Under the pieces are notes generated by a model. It had not been told where the DNA came from and did not search any database. It saw only the letters and a list, made by a program, of their open reading frames with translations. A DNA stretch of 64,000 bases from Pectinophora gossypiella (Eukaryota; Arthropoda; Insecta; Lepidoptera; Gelechiidae): assembly GCF_024362695.1 (NCBI RefSeq), contig NC_065426.1:8524236-8588235 (forward strand), read 5' to 3'. Numbering within the stretch: the first letter of the stretch is position 1; every line of letters starts with the position of its first letter. Positions 20,790-32,225 of the stretch are shown here, one piece after another. The position numbers and the translations under genes are program-made.

Positions 20790-21122
20790 TGGCTCGACCA
20801 TTATAGACAGCGATACGGCTGATACGATACCTATCACGTTGGTCTAACAGGAAGCTCAGTGAGGTGTGGGTACTTAGTTTATCTTGCAATGGATGTACCT
20901 TTCTCTACCCCAAATGGGATATAGTCATGAGCTCATGTTATGTTACTTAACTACGGCAAAAGATCGCGTGGTCGCTCACCAACTAGATGGACTGATCAAG
21001 TGAAAGACTCGTCAACATCCAAGTTCTACACAGTAGTAAGGGAAGCGCTGGATAGGAAACGGTGGAGGCAGATCATCCGTTCCAGGTGCAACCCTGATGC
21101 TGACCACGATCCTCAGATATGA
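20790..21122 (+). repeat. SINE S5 followed by a LINE reverse-transcriptase C-terminal relic
   Basis: 20790-20945 is S5 with the tail 'catgttatgttact'. From 20946 a frame reads SRGRSPTRWTDQVKDSS, then REALDRKRWRQII, the typical extreme C-terminus of moth LINE polymerases, ending at 21122. There is no upstream polymerase sequence, so this is a truncated relic. Confidence 0.55.
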
Positions 21123-21124
21123 GG

Positions 21125-22280
21125 GACCGACCCAAGAGAGAGACGGCTGAAATGAAATTCATAACTTGTATAGACAATCTTGATTCTTGGAAATCTGAAA
21201 ATAGTCTTAAGAGATTCGCTCGTAAAGTCTGCCCCACAAATATTATTAATTGAGCTTTTTATACCATAGGTAAGTGTTAAGCTCTGATTTACACATGCTT
21301 CGCTTGGAGATGTTCCCAAGATGATAAAAATATTTTAGCACCACTCTAGTCAATAATCATAGAATATATTTATCTGGTAGATAATTTTAAATGCGCTTTA
21401 TATGTATAAAATGGGATATACCTATCCGATTTTAGAGGAATAGGTGCTCTTACACGATGTATGTTCAAAAATTTGATAGAATTGTCGATATATAAATACT
21501 AATCAAAACTAATCATTATCTTATCAAACTAACTTTCATGAACAAATATCATTATGTACAGCCGAGTAAAAAAATAATAAAAAAACTTTATGGCATAAAA
21601 ACTAAGACTAAGGCACAGAAGACAAAATGATAAATTTGACCTTATCGGTATCCAAGCAACAATCTCAACTAGTGACCTTCAAGATGATTGGAATGCGGTC
21701 TACGAAGGGTCTGTTGCAAGTTTTTATGCTCCGAAAATTCATGGGTCAGTAACGATATCATAAAACAATGTAAGTGCTTATTGTATTATGGCAGCCAAAT
21801 AGGAAAAACACCGCCTTTTTGCTAGGCTGTACCTATTACAAATGAATATAAGTACTTCATACTTAAATTACAAATTCAGTTTTGATTACATTAAGTACAC
21901 ATAGCGCGTCTGAAATATATTATAAATGCTATTAAAAATGTATAAAAACTCATTAGTGTTAAGAGCATAAATTCCATTTAAAATCTCAAAATATATTTTC
22001 TCCCTATGAATCCTGTTAGGGCTTCATTTTCACCAATAATTTCTGTCAATTATAATAGTATATTTAACATTTCACAGGGTGTGGAAATTATTTACATAAT
22101 TACATATCTTCATGTTAATTTTGATGATTGCAAAATAATTATTTGGCGTGTCTAAAATATGGAAGCTAGTATATGTTCATGTGAAATTTCTTTTCGTGTT
22201 TTAGATGTACCTACACAACACTTATATTCGCGTTTGTAAGAGCACAATAATTTAGCGCATATCAATTGTACTTTCCAGGC
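21125..22280. other. No gene seen between perlecan and the next locus
   Basis: AT-rich intergenic sequence with no convincing frame, repeat family or RNA gene. Confidence 0.4.
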
Positions 22281-22282
22281 TA

Positions 22283-22460
22283 CCTCACAAACAAACAACA
22301 ATATAGGTGGCGCTGTAGAGATGAATAACAGACATATGCATCTCTTATCTTTGTTTTTGAGTAATAATGATGACCCTTTTCACAACACATCTTCCGCCAT
22401 TATTTGGCTTACCTAAATAAATAATACACCCAGGCTAATAAGATACATTCAAGAAAGATA
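22283..22460. repeat. Element A fragment
   Basis: Shares 'ggtggcgctgtagagatgaa', 'ataacagacatatgcatctc', 'tctttgtttttgagta' and 'atgatgaccctttt' with other element A copies. One end is missing. Confidence 0.45.
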
Positions 22461-23374
22461 ACAAGTTAATAACTCAAATAATAATCTATATATAAAAAAA
22501 AACATATTTCACAGTTATTTTACATTTTACCTGAAACCTGAAAAATGTGTTCATAATATTTCTCTATTGCCTATCTGTCCAATAAGTTTTTTTTCATTGA
22601 AAGAAGCTTATAATATGCACTCAATATACGTTAAATATCAAATTATTATCAACAAATATCATTTTAAATGAAATAATTAAACTCTGACTGCTTTTATATG
22701 ACTTTTAAATGAACTTATGACGTCGCGTCGAAAATTTTATAGATATTGAAATAACCAATGGTGAGGGGTCTTATTTTTGAATCGGTCGCCTTCAACTAGC
22801 GTGCGAAAATATCTAATACCTATCTCAACTTGCAAATGACAAGTTTTGATGTGCTACGTGAAATTGGTATGTGTTTATTGATGAGTATTCATTTAAGGCG
22901 AGCTATTCACAAATAGGTCTAACTCAGAAGGCAAAGAAAATCGCAATTATCTTGTGGTAACTATAACTTAGATCAGCCTTCTAAAATAGATATCAGCAGT
23001 GTAAAAGTTATCACCCGGCCTTCTTTCTTCTGACTTTATCAGTAAGTTTAAATTTAGAAAGAATTGGCAAATAAAATAAAGATTCATTTTCGCCAACTTA
23101 ACAAAAATTAAACGAACTCACACACAAAAGTTCATCACCGCAACTTCTATTAAATTTTTGATAGCGACTCTAAATTTAAGTTACGTAATTTAATTAAATG
23201 TAGAACTACATGTGAAATACGAATAGCTTGATTAGCGTTAGTTTTGTATGTGAAACCTGTCCGTTGTATTATACGCCGTTATTTGTACAAAATTATATCA
23301 ATAAAATATAGTAAAAAATGTTTTAGACATTTTCCTTTCTGGTAGCATTTATGGCTTAAGTACCTATCCAGAAC
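22461..23374. other. No gene seen; one old repeat
   Basis: 22765-22870 resembles 1915-2040. The rest is AT-rich sequence with no supportable feature. Confidence 0.35.
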
Positions 23375-23525
23375 GCTAAAAAGGCCACTTTGAAACAATT
23401 GATTTAAAAAGCTTGCAATTTGACAGTTACCCATATAAAAGTAAGTGTGTAATGGGCAGGAGGGTGATGTTTTTTTTAGATGAATTGCTTTAATGTGGCC
23501 TTTTTAATCTCCTAAGTAGTTCAAA
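23375..23525. repeat. MITE M7
   Basis: Inverted ends 'aaaaaggccactttgaaaca' and 'gctttaatgtggccttttta'. Confidence 0.5.
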
Positions 23526-23604
23526 TACGAGTTGGTAGGAGATTTTTGTACCAACCTTTCTTCTCAACCATAACTGGTTCTGAAGCAGTAGTAACTTGAT
23601 ATAT

Positions 23605-23860
23605 CATCAATAATTTAAGAGCCACGCATTTGTTGGTGTAGCATTCTCCATTCTCGTGGGATCGACTGCTTAACGTGCCCTCCAAAACACAGATTATCTT
23701 GCTTTCAGACTATTTCAGACTATGAATAAATAAATAAATAAATATTGGGTGATCAGCATGCAATGTTATATCCAAATTTAGGGATCACAAAGAGATTGTT
23801 GTGATATTTCTGGTATTTGAATCCGGGGACATCCGAATCCACAGGCCACGGAGGCCGATA
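23605..23860 (-). repeat. Degenerate SINE S1 with a LINE scrap
   Basis: 23610-23660 carries the LINE 3' scrap 'aagagccacgcatttgttgg'. 23675-23860 is a decayed reverse S1 ('taacgtgccctcc', 'gggatcacaaagagattgtt', 'gtggcctgtggattcg'-type head), interrupted by (TAAA)n at 23725-23742. Confidence 0.45.
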
Positions 23861-24215
23861 ATTTACCATGTTGATCAGTGAATCAGCATTTTGGAAATTA
23901 CTTCGCTAGGAATTAAAATCGGCAACTTCAGTAAGTAGGTAGGTATCAAATCTGAATGCAAGGGATTTATTTCTTTTGTCACTTAGGTAGCCATGCAAAA
24001 CAAAAAGCAAAATGGATTTTTCCAGAGAAAATCCCACATGACAAAAGACACTCTTAATGCATTTCCCCATTTTAAAAAGCTTGACTCACTTGACTTCCTC
24101 TCTGTTCCTCATAATTGCATGCTAAGTGGTAAAACCCAGTGTAGCACACGACTAGACTACGTCATTCCATTCGTTCACCGGGGCTCACCACTAAACCTGT
24201 CAGTCCGTTGATTGA

Positions 24216-24649
24216 AGCGTGGGTGCCACCACCAACCGAGCCTCTAGCCGCATGTCATTCGGTCATTCACTCCCATAACCGCTCGCTTGGCAGCCCGGAG
24301 CGGGCGCGTCGTGTTCTACGTTTGAATTTACGCATTTATAAATCAAAAAATTCAAATAAGTTTTCAATTTAAAAAGAAACAGCACAATATAATATCTCAT
24401 AGTTTAAAAAGAAATAACTTTTAAAAGTTTTATTCGTAATTTAAAAGTAATTCGAATGAGGAATGTTAGTTTTTCTGCTAATAAGTAACAAAAACAACTT
24501 ACTGTGCAGTGTATCGTGTGAAATTGTGGGTTTTTGTGTCTTTTTAATTATTTAGTTTGTTAAAAGTGGTTCAAAACTATACAAGTTTTGGTGTGAAGTG
24601 CTTTTAGGACTGTGGAAGTACGTCGACAGTTGCTCAACCGGTTTTTTTC
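24216..24649 (+). promoter_or_regulatory. FRRS1: Putative promoter and non-coding first exon of the FRRS1-like gene
   Basis: A GC/CpG-rich, repeat-free patch (24216-24325) in AT-rich DNA is followed by non-repetitive sequence with a transcription-start-like 'gtgcagtgtatcgtgtgaaa' near 24505. A strong splice donor (C|GTAAGT at 24650) follows. No ATG-initiated frame of note is seen. It lies about 25 kb upstream of the exon holding the start codon (acceptor at 49811), whose 5' end also lies in untranslated sequence, so an upstream non-coding exon is required. That this patch is that exon is inference from position and composition. Confidence 0.4.
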
Positions 24650-25394
24650 GTAAGTATTGAAAGTAAAAGTACAAATTCTTTGCCGTGTGTGTATAGAATT
24701 CTTATTAGCAATTGATGTTTATGTTTGTCACGGAGAGAGCACCGTTTTAAGAACGTTTAATGGACGCGCAGTAATTTACTTAGTGGAAAATATTTTATAG
24801 CATGTTGATACCTATTATGTCATCCCGTTATATATATAGGTACATATACCTAGTTATTTACGTGGAAATATTGATGTCTACGCATATCCGGGAAATAAAT
24901 TATACGCATGTCTTCGAGCTACCTTACCTACCTACTAAGCCAGCGTTGCTACCCGTCTGTCTCGAATACGCAACATAGGTAAATGAGATAGATACCTTCT
25001 TATTTACTTAATACTTACTTAACTGTATATTATAGGTTGGTACGGTACTCTCGTTGCGCAAGTGCGCTACGCAATTGACTTTTTAAAATCATTTAGTATT
25101 TACTTGTCCGCTTTAATTTATGTTAATCCCTTTTCTGCAGAAAAAATAAAAATAAATATTTATTTTTTGATTTATTCACATAATATTAAAATAACGCGCA
25201 TTTTAAAAAATACTGTTGTATGGAATTAACATAAGGTGACATGTCAAACCCATACATTTTTATCACTGTCACTATCTGTTAGTTTCAGTCGTTTAAAACT
25301 TGCCTAAGGTCCTGGTTTACGGCCAATTGGATCCGCTATCTTCCTCTTAACAAAGACTATTTTAATAGTAAGTACCTACTAATGGGTCGTGTCT
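24650..25394. other. No gene seen
   Basis: AT-rich, probably the start of the long first intron of the FRRS1-like gene. 25230-25275 carries a short repeat ('aacccatacatttttatcac') that recurs near 26110 and 35490. Confidence 0.35.
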
Positions 25395-25765
25395 TTGGTT
25401 CAAGATAAATTATGAAATTCTGATTACTAAACAAACACAGATCTAAAACTAACGAAAAACATTTTATTTTTTCTATTTAACTTATTTATGAATTTTAAAC
25501 AAAAAGTCCGACATTTCATCACGTTTTTCTGTGACGTCACAGTGTTTTTTCATACAAATTCCATAGTAATTTTGTATTTTGACATATATTAAAAAGTAAC
25601 TGATTTGACTAGTCTATTAAAAATATAAAAGACTTAAAAAAAACATAATCACAGAAACAAATATGTAGTGTGTAGTCGTTACACAAGTCTTTGGCGGCTC
25701 AATAATAACCCTGACACCAGGGTTGATGAGGTAGGTATTCCACCTCACAACTCACACGATTAGAA
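25395..25765. repeat. Repeat F7 followed by a SINE S1 3' end
   Basis: 25395-25620 matches 19430-19760. 25675-25765 is the + strand end of S1 ('ggcggctcaataataaccct' to 'acgattagaagaagac'). Confidence 0.5.
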
Positions 25766-25769
25766 GAAG

Positions 25770-26920
25770 ACAAACAAAACGTAGCGTGCATTCATCTCGC
25801 TGGTATTTAAGTACCTACCTATTGCAAGACCATTAATAGTATTAAATGCCTATTATGCATCGCATCTATTACCATAGCATTAGCATAAACATCATCAGTG
25901 ATTGTGAAAAATATGTTTTTGTATTAGGTAACCTCGTTTCCGACTGGTTTTATTAAGATGAAACAATTATGAAGTACCTACGTATTGCGATACGGCCGAA
26001 AATATTTCATGCTGAAATATGTGATTCAAGATTTTTACGGGCCATATCTCACTAGGACATCATGTCATGACAGTCGCGCCACCATAAAATTGTATGCAGT
26101 TGACAGTGGTAAAAATGTATGGGATTGACATGTCATTTTATCAATCCCATACATTTTTATGACTGCCACTATCGGTGGTCATATTCGTATGCTACTTAGT
26201 TAAATTTCTTGTAATACAGGGCTTGTAAGTTTTGATAAACCGGGCATAATAGGTCTTATTAATGTTCTATCACCTGCATTAACTCTAAAGACCTCGTCCC
26301 GAGATCGTGCAGCAAATCTGTGTCATTGACACGTCCGCGGACCGTGACATGACAATACCGACTGACCTTGTACTGGCTTTTGTCAACGCGGACTTTTTAG
26401 TTTTGGTCGTTTTTGCCTGTAGGACGTTTATTGGGGTATTTACAAATATGGTTACGTTGCACTATACATATTCAGAGAATCTACGGGTTTGTTGTAGTAG
26501 CTTTACGTAGCCCCCAAGCATCCAAGTTCATGACCCCTCTTTCCTACTAGGTACTCTGAGTAAGTACCCAGGACACCGCCATCGATGGGGGGCCCTAGTT
26601 CTTGCCAGATCTTCAGTCGCTAACCGATATTTTAATCTCTATAATATATATAAAACCCATTTATAATCGCGCCTGAACATACCTGTCAACTAATGTCATT
26701 ATGTTTAAAGCATGTTTCATGGACAATTCCATCACCTGTAGAGACTATAGGGCGGGATATTAAAATTGAAGGGAGGGAGTCCCGTCTCGAACTAGGAGCT
26801 TCGTATAATTGGGATAGAACTTCACTTACAGGTAACTTCGTTTAATCTCTTAATTCTCTCGCTAAAACTCGAGAACGGCTGGATCGACTTAGTTGATTTT
26901 GGATTTGAAATGGGATCCAT
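25770..26920. other. No gene seen; one hairpin
   Basis: 26110-26160 forms an inverted repeat: 'aaaaatgtatgggattgaca' then 'tcaatcccatacattttt'. Short frames here do not resemble proteins. Confidence 0.4.
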
Positions 26921-26922
26921 CC

Positions 26923-27147
26923 CTATTTGGTGAATATACCAAATATTCGCACAAAGCGCTTCGCATCGTCCTTCATTAAGCGCACTGCTAGGGAGTGAAA
27001 TTCTTTGCCGTCTTCTGTATTTCCGAATGCATATAACCCGGGTGCTTTCAGGGCCAGCGTAAACAGGCAGCTTCTGGGCGAGCTCGCTCCTTCGTAGGCC
27101 TCGTCAATGCCTTCGGGCAAATCTGGGGCCAAGAGCAAACCCATCAA
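26923..27147 (-). repeat. Retroelement-like coding relic
   Basis: The minus strand is open for 74 residues, including SSPRSCLFTLALKAPG and SLAVRLMKDDAKRFVRIF. Its N-terminal half shares sequence with the block at 1023-1131 embedded in a SINE, so it is repetitive. I do not recognise the protein. A retroelement fragment is the simplest explanation. Confidence 0.35.
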
Positions 27148-27569
27148 AGGTCAAAAAAAGTGACTTTTTCACTGAACATGTTCAGAAAATAAGCAACTAT
27201 ACAGTGTTCGAGATATTTATTTCATTCGGTCTTAGTCCAAATAAAATATGAAAGTAATTAATAGCCATTAATCGGCTCGGTCATTGGCTATTTAATTTTC
27301 TTAGCTCATTGTGTGAAATCGTGTTGAAATTGCGTCTCACATATTATCACGATTTAGTTGGTTCAGCTGTTTAGCTAGCAAACAATAATTATATTGTTTA
27401 TAAAGACAGGTAGGTAGTCTAAAATTCCATTAATAATGTTTTTTTAACTGGACAATAAGGCTGTTAGTAATAACAGCCTTAATTTGATATCTTAGAATCG
27501 TAAAAAAATATTGATCACTGTGGAAAAAAACAAATTATATAAGTTATTTATTTATTTTCTAGTAACAAA

Positions 27570-27655
27570 AGGGCTTAAGGGCTTAGGGGTTGTCCTTATC
27601 TCTGTATTTTGTGTCCATTGTGCTCAATAAAGTATTTTATCTATCTATCTTAAAT
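27570..27655 (+). repeat. LINE/SINE S4-type 3' end
   Basis: 'ttgtccttatctctgtattt' and 'gctcaataaagtattttatc' followed by a (TATC)n tail, as at 15350-15424. Confidence 0.5.
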
Positions 27656-28021
27656 TATTATAATACACAATATAATTATTTACTACACACGAAAAAATAC
27701 CTATTAGAATCGTTTATTTTCAATGTAGGATCGTCAGAGAAGACTTAGTAAGTATTTGAATGTTGTCAAGAATATAAATGTTAGTTCTATTATTGGCTGC
27801 CATAAGTACTTACACAATTAAGTAACACAAAATATAAAAAAAACCTGATGCAAATTAGATACATTTTACTTATTTATCCAATGTAGTAAGTATATCATGA
27901 ACCTTTCCGGGGAATTTTATTTATTATTTATTAACATTATAAGAATAATTTTACAACGACAAAAAATTACAATAAGTAACAATAGGTATCACAAACTTAA
28001 GACAAGAACAAACGGATGCTA

Positions 28022-28312
28022 CATCATCACCATCCCATTAACATCCCCACTGCTGGGGCACGGGCCTTCCCTATGGATGGATAGGGAGATCGGGCCTTAA
28101 ACCACCACGCGGGCCCAGTACGGATTGGTGGTTATTAACGACTGCTAATGCAGCCGGGACCAACGGATTAACGTGCCTTCTGAAGCACGGAGGAGCTCGA
28201 GATGAAAACTTTTTTTTTGTGGTCACCCATCCTATGACCGGCCTTTGCGAAAGTTGCTTAACTTCAACAATCGCAGGCCGAGCGCGTTAACCGCTGCGCC
28301 ACCGAGCTCCTC
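28022..28312 (-). repeat. SINE S2, full length
   Basis: In reverse: head 'gaggagctcggtggcgcagc', 'ggtcataggatgggtgacca', core 'ttaagccgttggtcccggc', end 'ggggatgttaatgggatgg' with a short GAT-type tail. A poly-G run (28313-28326) abuts the head. 27660-28020 shows nothing else. Confidence 0.7.
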
Positions 28313-28389
28313 AGGGGGGGGGGGAGGGTTTGCTACAATGTCAAGTTAATGTCAAATGTCAATTTTAAACCTACCCACCAGACAACATT

Positions 28390-28520
28390 TTCGAGGGGCC
28401 TAAAGAGGCCATATTAAAACAATAGTGCTATTTGATATTTGTTGACAATCTTTATATGCGCAAATGACAAATTCAAATATTGCTTTTTTAGATAATTGGT
28501 TTAATGTGGCCAACCGAACA
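28390..28520. repeat. MITE M7
   Basis: Inverted ends 'gcctaaagaggccatattaa' and 'ttggtttaatgtggccaac'. Confidence 0.5.
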
Positions 28521-28554
28521 TTGTCACAGCTGAAATAAACTGAATGAAAACAAA

Positions 28555-28770
28555 ATGAACTTGAAATCAGACGATGTGAAAACTTTAATATTCTACAGAC
28601 CTGTATCTTCTCAGCCTACCCCGGAAATAACACAGAATGATGTTACATTAAGAAACAATGGGTACAAAAACGACAAATGCCTACCGGAAGCTTCTCACGA
28701 TAAAAAAACTTCAATGTTAAATACCGAAGCCGTACCATCACACAACTCTAATAATCGTTTAACAACATAA
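28555..28770 (+). CDS. Short hypothetical ORF, 71 aa
   Basis: ATG at 28555, stop at 28768. The peptide is hydrophilic, with no low-complexity run (RPVSSQPTPEITQNDVTLRN...), and ends SNNRLTT. Its composition resembles a cytoplasmic tail of a real protein more than random intron translation. An in-frame TGA lies eight codons upstream, and no convincing splice acceptor joins it to another exon. It sits in the proposed first intron of the FRRS1-like gene. I do not recognise it. It could be a relic of a last exon, or chance. Confidence 0.2.
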   Translation: MNLKSDDVKTLIFYRPVSSQPTPEITQNDVTLRNNGYKNDKCLPEASHDKKTSMLNTEAVPSHNSNNRLTT

Positions 28771-28895
28771 TTATAGCTTGGGAATAATATATCGCCTTAT
28801 TTACACGCTAGAGATGTTCATAGGTATGACCTATAGACAATAACAAAGTAACAGGTATAATCATCAAAGTACCAACGACATGGTTCATGCCGCGG

Positions 28896-29339
28896 CATAG
28901 AAGAAATACTACGTATAGAACGGCAACTCTCCGCTCCCCACCCGCGACTGAGTTAGGTTTACCTCACCCCCGCGCGGTCTTACTTTAGTCTTCTATCGTA
29001 TGGGCGTCGGACGATGACGTCCGACATTGACATTATCGTACACGCGCATATTATTATGTGTGTTCATACACACATAATAATATGCGCATACGAGTGTATG
29101 TGTAAAATGAGGTTTTTTATATGAAGTGTCCGGGCTGTGATATTAGTAAAGCACACCCCAGACTCTTCATACAAACAACCTCGTTTTACACAGACACTAC
29201 ACATTGACATTATCGTACACGCGCATCTGAGCGTACTAGTGAAGACTAAAGTAAGACCGAGGGGGTGTGGTAAACCTAGCTCAGCCGCTGGTGGGGGGCG
29301 GAGTGTTGCCGTTCTATACGTAGTATTATTCCTTCTATG
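28896..29339. repeat. MITE M5, complete palindromic copy
   Basis: The left end 'catagaagaaatactacgta' and right end 'tacgtagtattattccttct' are inverted repeats, extended inwards by 'gaacggcaactctccgc' and 'ggcggagtgttgccgttc'. The whole element is largely self-complementary, with an inner hairpin at 29040-29090 ('ataatattatgtgtgt' type). Related fragments: 4835-5030, 46410-46580 and 63700-63840. Confidence 0.6.
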
Positions 29340-29754
29340 ACAGCAGGCCCGATGGATTGGTTAGTGTAATAACGCCTATTATGTACATAGAATAGTACTA
29401 GCTCTGCCCAATAGATTCATTGGCGTGAGTTTTTATATATAGATAGATAGAATCTTTATTTAGGTTTAAGACGTTACATAAATTTCTTAATATTAAAATT
29501 TGAACAATATGAAATGTAAGACTTAAAACTAAAAAGGGGAAAAAAAAATAAAATGTATGTAATGTTATATAAATGTAGAAAAGTGAGAATACTAGGGAAG
29601 GATTATGAATGGGAATTTGATTGTTTATGGTATGAAAGGAGGATGGTTAATGAATGGGACGTAAGGCAGTTTTAAAAAGTAAGAAAGGCGAGTCGATGGT
29701 GCGATGTCGGTCGGGTTAGAGGATTTTGTTAAAATATAAGGAGTAAATATATTT
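29340..29754. other. No gene seen
   Basis: AT- and A-rich. A (GATA)n run at 29440-29455 is followed by T-rich LINE-tail-like sequence ('gaatctttatttaggtttaa'). Confidence 0.35.
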
Positions 29755-30165
29755 AAAATACATACATACATAAACTCACGCCTATTTGCCACCGGGGTAA
29801 GCAGAAACTATAGAATTCCATTTGCTTCGATCCTGACCCACTTCTCTTGCTTCCTCCACATTCATCAATCGCTTCATACACGCACGCCGGTTCAGAGTAG
29901 ATTGTATTAAACCTTTTCTAAGGACATCTCCAATTTGGTCATCGTAAGTCCTTCTCGGTCTTCCTCTGCCAGCCCTACCATCAACTTTTGCTTTATATAC
30001 CGCTTTTGCAATTCTATTATCCTTCATCCGCTCTACGTGTCCAAGCCGCCATAACATTTCCTTCTCAATCTTAGTCACTATATCGTCTTTTACACCACAT
30101 CTCTGTCTTATCACACTGTTTCTCACTCTATCACTCTTAAATCCCGTGTTATTTCTATAACCCAC
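29755..30165 (-). pseudogene. LINE reverse-transcriptase C-terminal fragment with 3' tail
   Basis: The minus strand is open for 127 residues: KIEKEMLWRLGHVERMKDNR (residues about 33-52), GRGRPRRTYDDQIGDVLRKG, RRACMKRLMNVEEAREVGQ, ending SAYPGGK. This is the C-terminus following the polymerase domain in a non-LTR retrotransposon widespread in moths. No catalytic polymerase or endonuclease motif is present, so it is a 5'-truncated dead copy. A (CATA)n tail lies at 29759-29772. The longest copy of this family in the window. Confidence 0.7.
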
Positions 30166-30419
30166 TTAAACATGTGTAAAAAATAAAATGCAAACGTTCT
30201 CTAAGAATTGACTAGAAGACTATACAGACGCATGAGTTTGTGTATGTATGTAATACAATAACAAGTGAATTACGCGTATATCACTATGGTAGTGATGGCA
30301 TAACCTGCGCGGGAGTCGATGACACCGCTCCATTGTTTGAAGTGGACTGGCGGAGATAGAAGTGGTTGGCAAACACAGGTATAGGTACTAACTACCTAAC
30401 CTACATCAATTTTAACAAT

Positions 30420-30535
30420 GGTACACACATACATACATAAACTCACGCCCGTAATCCCTAACGGGGTGGGCAGAGCCACAAGTAATCAAAGACAACTTGC
30501 AGCCACTGCAACAACAACACAACAACAATGGTAGT
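30420..30535 (-). repeat. LINE 3' end with (CATA)n tail
   Basis: The reverse complement of the sequence at 5459-5550 ('ctcacgcccgtaatccctaa', 'caagtaatcaaagacaactt'). Confidence 0.55.
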
Positions 30536-30970
30536 ATATCAGAATCAGAATCATTTCATCATCATCAGCCCATTAATGTCCCCACTGCTGGGGCACGGGC
30601 CTTCCCTATGGATGGATAGGGATTGGTGGTTATTATGGGCCCAGTGCGGATTGGTGGTTATTAACGACTGCTAATGCAGCCGGAACCAACGGCTTAACGT
30701 GGCTTCCGAAGCACGGAGGAGCTCGAGGTGAAAACTTTTTTTTTTGTGGTCACCCATCCTATGACCGGCCTTTGCGAAAGTTGCTTTACTTCAACAATCG
30801 CAGACCGAGCGCGTTTACCGCTGCGCCACCGAGCTCCTCAGAATCATTTATTCAACGTAATTATGGATAAACATGTTGAAGGTCAATGTAACATTTTTAA
30901 ATTTACGTCATTTCGCAAGGTGTTATGGCTGAGGAGAAGAAATGACAAGAAATTGCAACAGCAACACATC
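30536..30970 (-). repeat. Repeat F11 split by a SINE S2 insertion
   Basis: 30536-30556 and 30838-30970 together form F11 (compare 63320-63465, other strand). S2 occupies 30557-30837 in reverse orientation. The 12-nt target-site duplication TCAGAATCATTT is at 30545-30556 and 30838-30849. The S2 copy keeps its tRNA-like head and core. Confidence 0.75.
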
Positions 30971-31054
30971 TTTTAGGCGCTAGGCTGTCGAACCACAAAG
31001 GGTTGGAAAAAAAAATACTGGCTGGAAACTTTCCAACTTATCATCTTCCTGCCT

Positions 31055-31312
31055 CTGGTCGCCTGGAAGGAATTTCTGTAGAGCAACAAGGCCGCCAATT
31101 ATGCTGTAAACTTTATAATATCTCTTGTCTGTGCGTGCAGTAAAGAATATTTAATTGGATTTGATTTAATTTCCCGTACAATACGACTCACCGCTTATCG
31201 CGTTGGTATAATAGAAAGCTCGGTGAAGCGTAGGGACTCGGTTCATCTTTCGATGGATGTACCTCTTACCCCAATGGGAATGTAGACATCAGCTTATATG
31301 TTATGTTCTTCT
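31055..31312 (+). repeat. LINE-type tail plus SINE S5
   Basis: 31055-31160 resembles the S4/LINE tail ('tcgcctggaaggaatttctg'). 31185-31312 is S5, from 'cgcttatcgcgttggta' to its end 'cttatatgttatgttc'. Confidence 0.5.
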
Positions 31313-31630
31313 TCTTATCGTGTGGGTTGTGAGGTGGAATACCAACCTCATCAACCCTGGTGTCAGGGTTACTATTAAGCCGCCAAAGGCCCTTGTCATT
31401 GCTCATGTAACGACTACTTACTTACATCAGTAAGTAGTAACCGGGACCAAGGGCTTAATGTGAATTCCGAAACACGGATCATCTTACTTTCGGACAATCA
31501 GGTGATCAGCCTGTAATGTCCTAACCAAACAAGGGATCACAAAGTGATTTTTGTGATATGTCCCCAAGGGGATTCGAACCTGGGGCCTCCGGATCGTGAA
31601 CCCAACCCTCAACCACTGGACCACGGAGGA
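31313..31630 (-). repeat. SINE S1, full length
   Basis: Starts 'cttcttatcgtgtgggttgt' and ends in the inverted tRNA-like head ('aaccactggaccacggagga' at 31612). One of the best-preserved S1 copies. Confidence 0.7.
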
Positions 31631-31884
31631 TGTATATGTTATGTTGATGTTCCACAAATAAGTTATGTACTCAAGTGTACCGAGTAGATGTGCATTTGTT
31701 CCGTCTGCAGTTTATGCGTGAATCACTGTTGTACCAACAAACATAATTGTCTGATCTAACATTGGTATAGTTGGGTATAAACTAGAGAATGCAATCCCGA
31801 CTCGAGATCACAAATTCGAGATCCCGCGGGAATTGGAAATATCAATCCCGCGAGATCCCGAAAATTTCCTATCGGAAAATTTAT

Positions 31885-32225
31885 GATAGTGTTAGTGTTT
31901 TTTTATAATTATTTTCAATTCCATGCTTTTGCAACGGATAATTCCACTTGATATTAACTCAGAATCATGGTCTGCATCATCCTTCAAAGTTTTCGGTACG
32001 ATGACACTAACATCCTGTTAACTTTGTTTTTTTTAATAGTTCTCGATGCGAGTTCCTTATTATATAAACTTCACTATTCTCGACTTACTTTTTTTATTAG
32101 CTCAAAATAGTCATAAGATCTTTTTTACATCTTTTTTTAAGTGTCTTATTTTAGTTTTGCCTCTTAAGGCTTTAACTACTTGGCCGGACAAATGGGGAGC
32201 GTTGAGGCCTCTCACCCAGTTTCTT
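31885..32225. repeat. MITE M2 right half and F5 scrap
   Basis: 31880-32015 matches M2 ('gataattccacttgatatta', 'cagaatcatggtctgcatca', ending 'acactaacatcctgttaa'). 32165-32220 is F5 ('taactacttggccggacaaa'). Confidence 0.45.

Noticed and set aside
23993..24211. 72-codon open frame upstream of the CpG patch
   Set aside because: No recognisable motif, no splice context, length expected by chance.
26307..26510. 67-codon open frame
   Set aside because: No support beyond being open.
29782..30165. Treating the reverse-transcriptase fragment as a host gene
   Set aside because: It contains only the extreme C-terminus of a LINE polymerase, ends in a CATA tail and recurs in several truncated copies.
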